DNA of 64,000 nucleotides, from contig NC_092806.1 in NCBI RefSeq assembly GCF_040954645.1, forward strand, positions 24,453,644 through 24,517,643, in the 5' to 3' direction. Origin of the DNA: Diabrotica undecimpunctata. Lineage: Eukaryota > Arthropoda > Insecta > Coleoptera > Chrysomelidae. The notes under the pieces were generated by a model that was given only the letters and a program-made list of their open reading frames with translations, searched no databases and had not been told where the DNA came from. Positions within the stretch are counted from its first letter, which is position 1, and the number at the start of each line of letters is the position of its first letter. The translations under genes and the position numbers were made by a program. Positions 9,438-20,199 of the stretch are shown piece after piece.

Positions 9438-12278
9438 TACCGTAGAACGGGGTGACTTTGTTAATTTTTTTTATATTTTCTTACGTAACTTTTGAATGGG
9501 TGATCCCAAAAATGTGGAAAAATGTCCATTGGGATGCATCTTATGTTTATGTAATTTATACTGTTAGTATATATATCTTTAAATTAAGGATTTTCTCAAA
9601 AAAAATAAGTAATGGTATATCAAAATCACCCATTGATGTGGGGTCACTTTGATACCCTATTTTAAAATAGCTTGGACGATGCATAAAAGCTGTAATGGTG
9701 TCAATGTCAACCCATTTTTAAATCGATCAAGCCAATTTTTAGATATTTCAATTTTAATTTTTGGGGTAACTTTGACAGCTGCTATAGGCACAATAATTAG
9801 TATATAATAAATAATTTTACAGGTAGCTAATACTTTATTCAGGTAAAAAACATTTTAGCAAATTAGTAAAACAGTATAAAATAGTAAAAAAAGCCAAAAG
9901 AATGTATTTTGAACGGAAACAAAATCAAAGTTATTTTTCTTTAACATCAACTCTGCCAGGAAATGTACATGTAGTTGCTGTTTCATTTGTTTCAACCGAT
10001 GGGGTCTTCAGAATTGCTAAGATATCATCGAAAGGAGCGTTAAAAACGTCGGTCTCTACAACTTTAAAATGTTTATGGGTCTCATCCAGTGATTTAAGTC
10101 CAATGAGTTCGTATTCGTCAAAAGGTAATTTCTCTTGTATCCTTCCGGCATATACGTAATTTTTACATTTTTGTTTACCTGACATAATTTTTACAAGCAC
10201 GTAAGTTCCAACATTCAATTCAGCAAGGGAGGGTTTTGTATTCATCTCATCTTCATATGATTGGTCCTCCACAGAATCTTCATTTTCAATTTCATTTTCG
10301 CTTTCACTATTATAGCTGTTTAAATCGCTATCGGAGGAGCTGTCATCTGCCGTTATATGTCGACTTACACTTTTACCAGGTTGGATATGAAGTTATTTTT
10401 TACTTTGCCGTTTAGTAACTTCTATCTCGGACTTCTTATTCATCAGATAGTCTGTGAGGCTGTCGTTAATCAGAGGTTCTACATAATCAACATCATGTTT
10501 GATTGGTGTAATCTTACTCAAGACTTTATTTAGATCGAAAGGGACCATGCCACAAGCCTCGAACCCATTCTTCAAAACTCTCTTAATTGCACTTTTTTCA
10601 CAATCTCCACATTTGTACTCAGTTTTTGCAATTGTCTGATCCATTAATTCCAAGCATTTTTTTAATAACGACGGAAATTGATCTTTAGGTACACCAGTAA
10701 TTTTTGGGTGTCGCAATTTAAATTCCGTCAAAACTTTTCGCCAAGAGACTTTCATGGGTTTAAAAAAAGACACATCCAAAGGCTGGCATATGTGTGTTGA
10801 ATTACTGGGAAGGCACGCAAATTCAATATTGTGCAATTCACACAATTCTAAAACATGATCTGAAAAGTGAGACGCCAAGTTGTCGCCGATCATAACTTTT
10901 TTACCTTCCAGCCGTCTTGCGTGGGGTAATAATATGGTCTCAAACCAGTCTGTAAAACAAGTTACCTCCATCCACCCATTTTTTGTTCGGTTATATCTAG
11001 CTCCTCTTGCGCAACATCCACTACTACAACAAGGAGAGCCCTGTGGACCTCCTAATGTCCATGCATCCCACATATGTTCGCTGCAATATATTATATAAGG
11101 AGGGAGTAGTGTACCATCAGCAGCACCGCACATCATTATTGATGTGGCGGCTTTACTATGATTAGTGATTTGTTCTAGATATTTGGTCCCTCTTCTATAA
11201 AGCAATCTTCTTTTCCCCGGATCATCACTAACGTTGGTTTCATCGTAATTGAAAACGTGTGAGGGCAATTTGAGAGAGTTGTTCTTAAATTATTGAAATA
11301 TGATTCTATCGTTTCTTTTGTGACACCTGCCCGAGCTCTAGTAATGTTAGACGCAAGTCGTTCAGAGATTTGCTGACTATGTCTCTCTAAAAAAAGTTTT
11401 ACCCAGTCGTTACCAGGACTTACCCCGTTTTTAATTTAGAGATAATTCTTCCAGTTCTTTCTAAATAACTCTTAGTGAAAAGTTGTACATCTAGCGTCGA
11501 TAATGGAAATCCCCAATCTGCACATTTGACAATGCAGGACACGATTGATTTTTCCTCCAGCTCCGTCAACGCAGTTTGGCCCCCTGGCTTCTTCACATGC
11601 TTCCCTTTGTATTTATTATATAAAGTACCATACGGAATTTTAAATCTTTCTGAAGCGGCTTTAACAGACAAGTTTCCGTTTACTATTTGAAGCAGAGCAT
11701 GTTCAAGAGTTTCGTCAGAGAAGTTCTTGTAGCTTCTTGATCCCAACTTTCGTTTATAAACTCGCGGCATTTTTTCTTTTCATGCAGATAATGACGAAAT
11801 CCTGAAAATAATTAACGGTTTGAAGTTTTATTAAGCAAACTATAAAAAGAAATAAAGTATCAAAGTCACCCCGAAAAATGTATCAAAGTGACCCCGGATA
11901 AGAAATCATTTAATTTCATGGAGTAGTTACGGAAATAAGTTAGGTTAAATATTTTAAAATAGTGACAACTAGACCTACATTAAGGCAACATACACAAAAT
12001 TACCTGCAATTCTATTGTAAGAGCTGTATTTTTAAATTTAGTAACACAATATAAAATCTTCAAATTCAAACAAAAACTTCAATGGTAAATTTACAACCGT
12101 ATACTTTTGATATTGGCCACAAACACCTTCTGCTATAGTGAATCAACATGTGCACTGAAATCAAGTTCAGACAACCACCATAACGGACGAAACATTTGGG
12201 TTGTATACTCTCTTGAAACAAAATATTCATGTTTTATCAAAGTCACCTTATAGAATCAAAGTCACCCCATTCTACGGT
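9438..12278 (-). mobile_element. pogo-like DNA transposon
   Basis: The terminal repeats are CCGTAGAACGGGGTGACTTTG at the left (9440-9460) and, read on the minus strand, CCGTAGAATGGGGTGACTTTG at the right (12256-12276), flanked by TA on both sides. The subterminal motif GGGGTCACTTTGATAC (or its reverse complement) recurs near 9640-9656, 11860-11895 and 12236-12265. The element carries one transposase gene and interrupts the DUF7869-like relic: the frame on either side joins as HENFTY and FGRSQVDV. Confidence 0.92.
9931..11770 (-). pseudogene. pogo-family transposase, two frameshifts and one stop
   Basis: From 11770 the protein begins MPRVYKRKLGSRSYKNFSDE and has a psq-type helix-turn-helix (NLSVKAASERFKIPYGTLYN). 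A frameshift near 11420 and another near 11280 separate the linker (FLERHSQQISERLASNITR) from the DDE_1 catalytic core. The core has the first aspartate in VFNYDETNVSD, the second in VMIGDNLASHFS and the third in CQPLDVSFFKPMK, with 35 residues between the last two. A TAA at 10393-10395 interrupts the same frame before an acidic linker and a C-terminal domain (VGTYVLVKIMSGKQKCKNYV) ending at 9931. All key residues survive, so the decay is fairly recent. Confidence 0.88.
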
Positions 12279-12892
12279 ATGTAAAATTTTCATGAAAATA
12301 CTTCAAATAAAAACTGTATTTCACTTTAGATTCCGGACATTTTTCGATAAACATTTTATGCATTTGTTTGACATCCAAAGTAGCAGGTAAATACTTTTTT
12401 TAATATATTACCATAATGGACTTCCTTTACATCAAACGATTGTATGTGCTCACGTATTTGAAAGCACAATTCATCTGGTATTAATTTATGCTTAAATTTA
12501 ACAGATTTACCTCTATTATCTCTTGGAGTGGATCCAGTCACTAGTAGGTGACATAATCTTCTGACATGCTTTTCACCAACACCATATAAACTTAAAAAAG
12601 CTTTCTTACATACTTGATTACGTACTCCTTTTAAACAAACATGAAACAAAAAATTATTGGGTCTCTCAATACGTTTAATAGCATTCTGAAATTTTCTCAT
12701 TCTCTTAATGGGAGTTACTTCGATCATATTTTGTAAGTATGAGTCTTGTGAGTTTTTGTCATCAAAGTCACGTAACGACGTAAACAACGCATTCTTGTCC
12801 TTTTTCGCGCCATAACTTGTTTTCCCACGTGATTAATATTGGCTTGGCTCTTAACTTTAGCCTTCTTAATAACTTCACTTTTGAATACAACA
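12279..12892 (-). pseudogene. DUF7869-like gene relic, N-terminal piece
   Basis: Minus-strand reading begins near 12890 with VFKSEVIKKAKVKSQANINH and GKQVMARK. It shifts frame near 12800 to FTSLRDFDDKNSQDSYL and runs through CLKGVRNQVCKKAFLSLYGV, TPRDNRGKSVKFKHKLIPDE and FDVKEVHYGN to the edge of the pogo element. The cysteine pair and the GVRNQVCKK-LSLYGV segment are typical of the N-terminal half of the family. The upstream end is cut by a LINE relic starting near 12893. Confidence 0.72.
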
Positions 12893-14040
12893 TTTTATCA
12901 CAAAGTCAGTTCGGCTTTTATCTAATAAATGTACCAGCGATGCTACGTTTTCTGTACTAGATGACGTCTATCAAGCACTAAACAATAATCTTTATACAGC
13001 CTCTGTTTTTTGTGACAATGCCAAAGCTTTTCTTTGAGGTATTTCTTTGAATTGGTCCTAATCTAAGTTGAGGAATAGGAAACAACTAGTTAGAGCAAAT
13101 GATACTGATTTTAGACACAAAAGCATTGTATTTATCTGAAGTACCACAAGATTTAGTACTGGTCTTCTACTTTTCCTTATCTTCATAAATGACATTACTA
13201 ACTTAAAAATCGATGGAAATTTTTTTTCTTTTTGCTGATGATAGCAGTATTACCTGGAGGAACTGTAATATTGCAATTTTTCATGCAATTATAACTTCTG
13301 ATCTACTTAAAATAAAAACCTGGCCCGACTTTACTTTACTCTCTTTTAACGTGGATAAAACAGTAGCATTATCCTATAAAGAAGCTCTTCAACATTTGCT
13401 TCTTAATAACAGCGTTGATTGAATAACCCAAAATAACAGCTAGATCAGCCAACTATATTTTTATAGACAACTTTGAAGGGTCCATTCATATCGAATTGTT
13501 AAGTAAGAAACTAGCCTCAGCCTGCTATGCAATAAGATCTGTTTTAAAGGAAATTAATTTACCATCTTCCAAAATAACATATTTTCTTTGTTCGAGTCTC
13601 ATCTTAGATATTGCCTTTCTTTTTGGGGTTCTACTACATAGGCCCAATCTGATGTTATTTTTAAATTACAAAAAAAAGAGCAATACGGTATCTTTTTGGC
13701 CTCTAGAATAACACATTGCAGAAGCTACTTTAAAAATCACAGCATTTTAACTCTTGCCTCTTTATATATTCTAGAAACTGTTTGCTTAATTCGTAAACAC
13801 CTACATGTTTTTCCAGAAAATCTAATCATGACTACTCCACCAGAAATTCAACCTTTGATGTCTAAATCTATATTATTTTCGGCAAAAAATTATACAACCA
13901 TCTCCTTTTGTAACTTAAATCTACAACTTCTTTCCTTAAGTTCCGTAAATTGACAAAAGCCTATCTATCTGATAGACCATATTATTCAGTCGAAGAGTTT
14001 CTTAACGAATAACTAAGAAATTACAGTACGTTTAGGTACA
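12893..14040 (+). pseudogene. Jockey-like LINE reverse transcriptase relic
   Basis: Plus-strand fragments read SQFGF, VLDDVYQALNNNLYTASVFC, the active-site FADDSSITWRN (13231-13263), LLSFNVDKTVALSYKEALQ, LASACYAIRSVLKEI and, after a frame change, ASRITHCRSYFKNHSILTL with PYYSVEEFLNE at the end. The order matches the palm, thumb and C-terminus of Jockey-clade proteins. Several stops and shifts are present. The left edge abuts the DUF7869-like relic. I found no target duplication. Confidence 0.7.
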
Positions 14041-14702
14041 AGCAACTAAAATATGTTTATATATATTTGGGTATCACATGCAGCAACTTAAACTTATTCG
14101 TAAACAAGTTCGTAAGGTTTTATTATGCAATTTGCAATTATGGATTGTATATTTTATTATCTTTTATTTTGTGATATTGACGATTTATGTTGTATTTTTA
14201 GCAAATTTTAATTGTTATTGTTATTTTTTTGAGTTTTTGTAAGCTTTGTCCATAAAATTGTACAATTTTCAGTGACAATAAAGCCTATTTCTGATATGTC
14301 ACTTAACCACCCTTCCCATTTAAAACTGTAAGGGTAACATTTACTTTTGGTATAGTTTATTTTTATGAACGAGAGAGTAATTAGCATAATTTTAACTGGT
14401 ACCTCTGACCACTCCATGGGCGTGCTCAAGATTAATTGAAAAATTACTTTGAATAATTGTAAAAAATAAATGAATTATTTCAGTGTTATAAAGTATTATG
14501 TGTTATGTGTATGTAAACAAAAGTGGCCTCTTTTATCACACACTATATTAGAACTGACTGGCCTACATTAAAAAGGGTTTTAAAAAATTCACATTTTTAT
14601 TTAATTTTTAAAAATTACAAAAGAGAAAAAGAATTTTTAAAACCGTCTAAGGTATGTTAAATAGATGAATAAAAATATTAATATAAAACTTACAGCTACT
14701 TG
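14041..14702. other. no recognised gene
   Basis: AT-rich spacer between two mobile-element relics. A 73-codon minus-strand frame (14208-14429) ends in a run of asparagines from an ATT/ATA-type repeat and shows no known motif. Confidence 0.5.
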
Positions 14703-15865
14703 CTACAAATCCAAATCAGATTCAGAAGATGAACTTTCAGAACCAAAATTTATAATAACTAGCTCGATCATTATATCAGTAATATTGTCCAGCTTCCACA
14801 TTTTTTCCTCTTCTTTAATAGTGTGATTTACTGCCTTTTCCCAGTTTTCAGGTTTTACATTATTTACGGCCTCCAAAAACAACTATTTAACATCATGAAT
14901 TTTAAAAGTGGTATTTTTTCTTGAAACTTCACTCTTTATCTGGGCCCATACCAGTTCAATCGGGTTTAATTCACAATGATATGGTGGGGATCTAAGTACT
15001 GTCATTCCACGATTTTTAGAAATTTCATCAATTTCGTATTTTTTAAATTTTTCTTTATGAAGGGCACACAACGAATAAAGTTCCTTTCTTATAGATCCGG
15101 GATGGTACGTAATATTTTTTGAACTCAGCCAATTCTGCAAGTCTTTTTTTAACCACTTGGTTGTGGGCAGTCCTTCTATAAGTCTGGAGTGATAACTTGC
15201 ATTATCCATTACTATTACACAGTTCTTAGGAAGAAGATCTATCATTTGTTCGAACCATTCTTGAAAGACATCAGCGTTCATGTCTTCATGGTAGTCACCG
15301 GTACGAGTTGATTCAAAAGTTAATAAACCACCTTCAACAAAACCGTCTGAACTGCCAATGTGTACTATTATCAGCCTGCGTCCCTTTCCTGATGGTGGGA
15401 AAATATGACAATATCGCTTCTTTCTAATAAAATAGACTTTCTGGGATTCTTTTTCCAGCGGAAGCCTATTTCTTTTAAAAGTTTCCATAACGTACTTCGA
15501 CTCATTTCTGGGTAATCCTTATCATCTCGAACTGAGACAAGAACTTTATCCAATGTTGGAAATTCTTGTCTAAAGAAGAATTCATGCACTTTCCGTCGAA
15601 GTCCTTCTTTAAAATGATATTCTATTTGAAATTTTGGTTTCCCTGGAGCATTACGTGGCATTTGAAAACTACCACATTTCTCTTCTTTAATAACTCTGTA
15701 AATCATAGATTTCCCAACACCAAGTGTACTGCTAACTAACTCAACGGTCTCATCAACACTTTCACATAAACGTTTGTCTGTAAATGATTTAAAACAATTA
15801 AATATTAATGTTTTTTCATTAACTGTTAAAGGACCAATTTTTCGGCGTTTATTTCCATTTTCCAT
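14703..15865 (-). pseudogene. DDE_3-type transposase with internal deletion
   Basis: The gene starts MENGNKRRKIGPLTVNEK at 15865. It has two helix-turn-helix regions (LVSSTLGVGKSMIYRVIKEE; MSRSTLWKLLKEIGFRWKK) and runs to ILLERSDIV. There the frame breaks near 15405 and resumes with PSGKGRRLIIVHIGSSDGF. The segment that normally carries the first catalytic aspartate between these points is missing. The second aspartate (VIVMDNASYHSR) and the terminal glutamate (YHCELNPIELVWAQIK) remain. A TAG after FKIHDVK (near 14883) interrupts the C-terminus, which otherwise runs through VKPENWEKAVNH to an acidic serine tail and TAG at 14703-14705. A related fragment lies at 56440-57000. Confidence 0.78.
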
Positions 15866-17942
15866 AACACTAGTATACACAATAAACTGCACCTTGCAAC
15901 TGAAGTACCTACTTTTAGTGAACTGTTAAGAATTTTGAATACGCCACTTGGATCTTAGTACAAAATGGAAAAACCCACTATCACATTTTCTGTGGAATAA
16001 GTTTAGAAGGTAATTATCTAGTCAATTACTGTCGCAGATTCCTGGAATTAAAGAATTAAATGTTTGATTGTTGAAACCCTTACTTCGTGGAATGCACTCA
16101 TTTCAGATAAAATAAAACGTTTTATTTTATCTAAAGAATTAAACTTTATTTTGCAAATAGGTAGGTACTTATTAAACTTTTATTGGTTATATATAACCAA
16201 TAAAATAAACATCTTACATTTCTTGCAAATTCATTAGTACCTGTTAACCTCCATCACTCCGACACTGGCAACCTTATTTAGGGATTACTAACCCTCACAA
16301 CTATTGTATTCTATTCTGCTCCAACCTTTATACCTGGTGGTCATAGTCAATTTAAAATTGTTTTCCTATATACTTCTGTAAACTTGTTGACAAATATCTG
16401 TTTTTCATTGAGTCACCCGTATCAACAGTTTAGGGATTTGCATACATAATTTATTGTTTTATTACTCTCTCATACATAAAAATACACTATAGACGGTTGA
16501 ATCTTGAAGGCTATAAATATTCACTGAAAATCAATTTTAAAAACAAAATTGACCTGTCTCTCCGATTTTTTACATTAAGTATTTATGGATTTATAGGTAT
16601 TACCGGTAAAAAGTTTTCGAACTCACCCTATATAGTAAATATTTTAAATAAATTAAAACTTTTCGTCTAAACGATGAATTTCAATACCCCCCATATTTTA
16701 TTGTATTATAGTAACTACCTAAGTTAGCCTTTAGCCATTCTTTGTGCAATTCTTAATTATAACTTCACCTTGTTTATTTGGATATATGATAGTAAGCTAC
16801 CAGACTAACGCAGCATTCACAAACGCAAAGCTTCAGCATTTGCGAAAGTACTGGCTGAGATCACAAGATCAAATGTCTTTAACTCGCTGGCAATGTATAC
16901 TCTCGACAAGACCTTTTTAATTGCTATTCATTAAAAGCAATGCTTTAAAATAATATTTAGATATCTGATACAAGTTTTCTTGGGTACATGAATAGTTCGT
17001 GGGTGTGTCAGAACCATCGCGGTATACCCGTGGAATTGGATGTTGGATGTGCCGTACCACATATCAGGGGTCATGACCCCACGGTCTCTAATGAATGAGA
17101 AATGGTATGAGGAATACATATTTTTGAGATTTATGGGCAGCCTAGAATTTGAGAAATTCTTTCTAATTGGTCGATGGATGTCAACTAGGACACTTTTCGT
17201 GGGAACTCGATTATCTACACGTTTTTGCATGCAAATCGAAAAATCAAATGGATCATAAAATTAATTATTAATGCATAAAATAATAATAAAAGGCTTATAT
17301 GAACAACTGACTGCAAGCAATTTATTCATTTCTAGAAAACTTATTATTGCATTATCTAATGTCGTAAATAACTTTTAAAATAAAAAATTTATATATCCTA
17401 CAGAAAAACCATAACCTGTAATCTGAACGTAAATTACCTTAAAAATAAAATCCATAGAATCAATCGTATTAATAAAAACTAAAAACAGAAAATTCTAGGA
17501 CATATTTGATCACTTAATATTGTTTTTAAATCGGTTAGATAGACAAGCGGGGCAGGAGGTCCACTCACTTTTATCGCTTATAATTCGTTCAACTTAGACT
17601 AAAATACGCTTGTGTCTGATCGGCCTATGGAGGAGCAGTATGACAATGTCTGGGGGTTTTTTTTGGATAAGGAAGTTGAAGAAGATTTAAGGGGCGTGCA
17701 TTTCTTAGTATAACAACAAATATTAGCAACATATTGCACCGAAATATAAGTGAAAACAGAAACGTATGTTTTACTAAAAGCTGTTATAACTAAAAAAAAT
17801 AGTTTAAGAAGTTAATTTGTCTAGTGTTAATAAATATGTGGAAAAGCTATCGAAACATCAACTAAATATTAAAATGGGTTTAAAAACAGCTACCACCACA
17901 TTTTCAATAAACCTACCCAAGAAAACTAAATCATAAAGTCAA
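15866..17942. other. no recognised gene
   Basis: Mostly AT-rich, with a somewhat richer block at 16960-17230 that keeps a 99-codon minus-strand frame (KSVLVDIHRPIRKNF...). I recognise no domain in it. Nothing else is identifiable. Confidence 0.45.
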
Positions 17943-17954
17943 CATATGTAATGT

Positions 17955-20061
17955 CTCCTCCTCCTCCTCTATCCTTTATCCTTCGTAAGGATGTGGTGAC
18001 ATTATGGTATTTAACGAATGTTTGCTATCCATTCTTCTCTCTCCTGTCTCCGTCTCTCCATCTACCTTGCCTTTAACCACCAACCTTTACATGCCTTCCA
18101 TTCGTCTGGTAATATGTCCAAAGTACCTTAATATATTTTGGTTGATGATTTTGGTAAGCCTAGTATTGATGTCGAGTTCTGTCAATATTGAGACATTTGT
18201 GTGATGTGCTGTCCAGGGTATGCGCATCATTCTACGATATACCCACATTTCAAAGGCCATTATACGTCGTGTCGTGAGTTGGACTTTTTAATGGTCGTTT
18301 TAATGGTTTTAATGGTTAAGTTTCTGTCGCATAGGTAGCGATAGGAAAGATAAGCGTCCGTACTAGGCGCAGTTTCGTGTTCCTGGTTATGTCCGTATCT
18401 TTTCAGATTTTAGTAGTATTTCCGACTGGTTATTTCTAATTCTATCGATTATCATTACCTTGGTCTTCTGTACATTAATTTTAAGTCCATATTCATGACT
18501 AATAGTATCTAGTCTGTTCATGATGTATTCATTGTCATTTGTTGATGATGCTAGTATTAAATTGTCGTCAGCATAGCGGAGTTTGCTGATTTTTCGGCCT
18601 CCGATTGATATTCCTCCTTGCCATCCGTCGAAGTCGCCAGTAATGTTTGGTGTGTTACTATGTCTTGGTGTTTCTTTGTATTTTCCAGGCTCTTTAGGTA
18701 TATATTTAATTGTTTTATTTTATTTTTATTTGTTTCGGTTTTTTTACGAAATTTGATACGGAATTCGGATTGTACCAGTTTATGGTCTATTCCGCAATCA
18801 GCCACTGGTTTTGTCTTTATTGAACTTTTCCATCATTGGCTGACAAAAATTTAATCTGTTTGGTTTTATTTCTTCCCCCCGATGAAATCCAAGTTGATCG
18901 TCTTCGCGGATAATGCTTAAACATGGTGTAATACTTAAACACTAAGTTCAGTGTCGATGAAAAATTGTAATAGCCTCTGTCCTCTCTCATTTCGTTCACC
19001 TATTCCAAATCCACCACCTGTTCCTTTCAGTAGATCTTCTATTGTTGTTTTGCCTATTCCAATCACCCAATATTATGACTGGTTCTTTTTTGGGTATATT
19101 AGCGATGTTACTGTTTAATAACTCTTCCATCTCTTCCACTTCTTCATCTGTTCTATCGCATATTGGCATATACACGTGTAGTACATGGATCTTTGTTGGC
19201 TCTCCATCGAGAGTAATTTTAATTGGACGGTCATTTATTGGAAGGTACTCATATAAACATTTTGCCAGGTTCTTCTGTACCAGTATTGCTACGCCTTTAT
19301 GGCCAATTTTATTGGCTCCCGACATGAATATTTTATAGTAGTTGGATTCCCAGTGACTGATCTTTCTAGTGGGTTTCTGAAACTCCACATATGTCTACTT
19401 TTCCTCTCATAAGCTCTCGTTCTAAGATATGTAGTTTTCCTGGTTCTAACAAACCTCTAACGTTCTATGTGGCTATACGGTGTTTTGTACGTAGTTTTAT
19501 TTTTGGGTTTCCAGTCACCAATTTAGCAGATGTAGCCTGGTTGCCCACATCCATCTGCCCGGTGGTCCATTTCACACCCATCGACCCGGAGTCGACGTGG
19601 CGTTGGTTGCTTGCCGAATCGCATAGCACTCTGTTGCTTTCGTTTGTCATTTTATAACGTGCTCTAGAATATGTTTTCAAGTGGTTTTCCGTTTGCCTGC
19701 TTGATCCTTATGCCGTTGACACATTGTTAGTTCATCCGCCTTCGGAGCCGATTTCTCAACTCCAGGGCAAAAGAGTGCCCCAAACACTTACTAGCTCATC
19801 CTCCCGAAGCCGTTGGTCAGTAAGTGAGGGACTGCTTATATCGGCAATCACTTGGTGAAATTTTCGCCATATCTGGCTACCCTCACTTAGTTTAGCCTGC
19901 ACACCAATGCAATTGCTTGGGGTGTGGCACGTGGAGCCATAAGTGAGAGTTAGGTGTCTTATGACTATGAGGACCAGTTATCAAGAACCATCTCCCGTCT
20001 ATGACGCTCGATGTGGTCGTTCCAATAAAAGGTACTACCTCTATTACACAACCCTATACCC
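17955..20061 (-). mobile_element. LINE with internal deletion (element C)
   Basis: A minus-strand non-LTR retrotransposon. The 12-base duplication CATATGTAATGT occurs at 17943-17954 and 20062-20073. The 3' end is a (GGA)n tail at 17955-17970. At 2.1 kb with both a 5' leader and a 3' tail, it seems to have lost its middle rather than its 5' end. The leader (about 19680-20061) has no coding signal. Confidence 0.85.
17960..19690 (-). pseudogene. LINE C endonuclease/reverse transcriptase relic
   Basis: Reading down the minus strand: NVRGLLEPGKLHILERELM and DICGVSETH (endonuclease start, near 19450), GHKGVAILVQKNLAKCLYEY, VLHVYMPICDRTDEEVEEM, EPVIILGDWN, RNERGQRLLQFFIDTELSV and DCGIDHKLVQSEFRI (endonuclease end). 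Near 18640 the frame jumps to GISIGGRKISKLRYADD and INVQKTKVM, so the N-terminal reverse transcriptase is deleted. The C-terminus reads INQNILRYFGHITRRMEGM. Several stops and shifts occur. The order of endonuclease then polymerase is typical of RTE- or CR1-like LINEs. Confidence 0.78.
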
Positions 20062-20199
20062 CATATGTAATGTATATAAACATTATTTATTCCAATAGTC
20101 CTCCAAACTATAGTCAACAAACCAGAACACTTACTTAAGAAGTAAACTTACCAAAATCAGATTCCTAATCCGAAATTCATTATAGAAGATTTAAATGGA

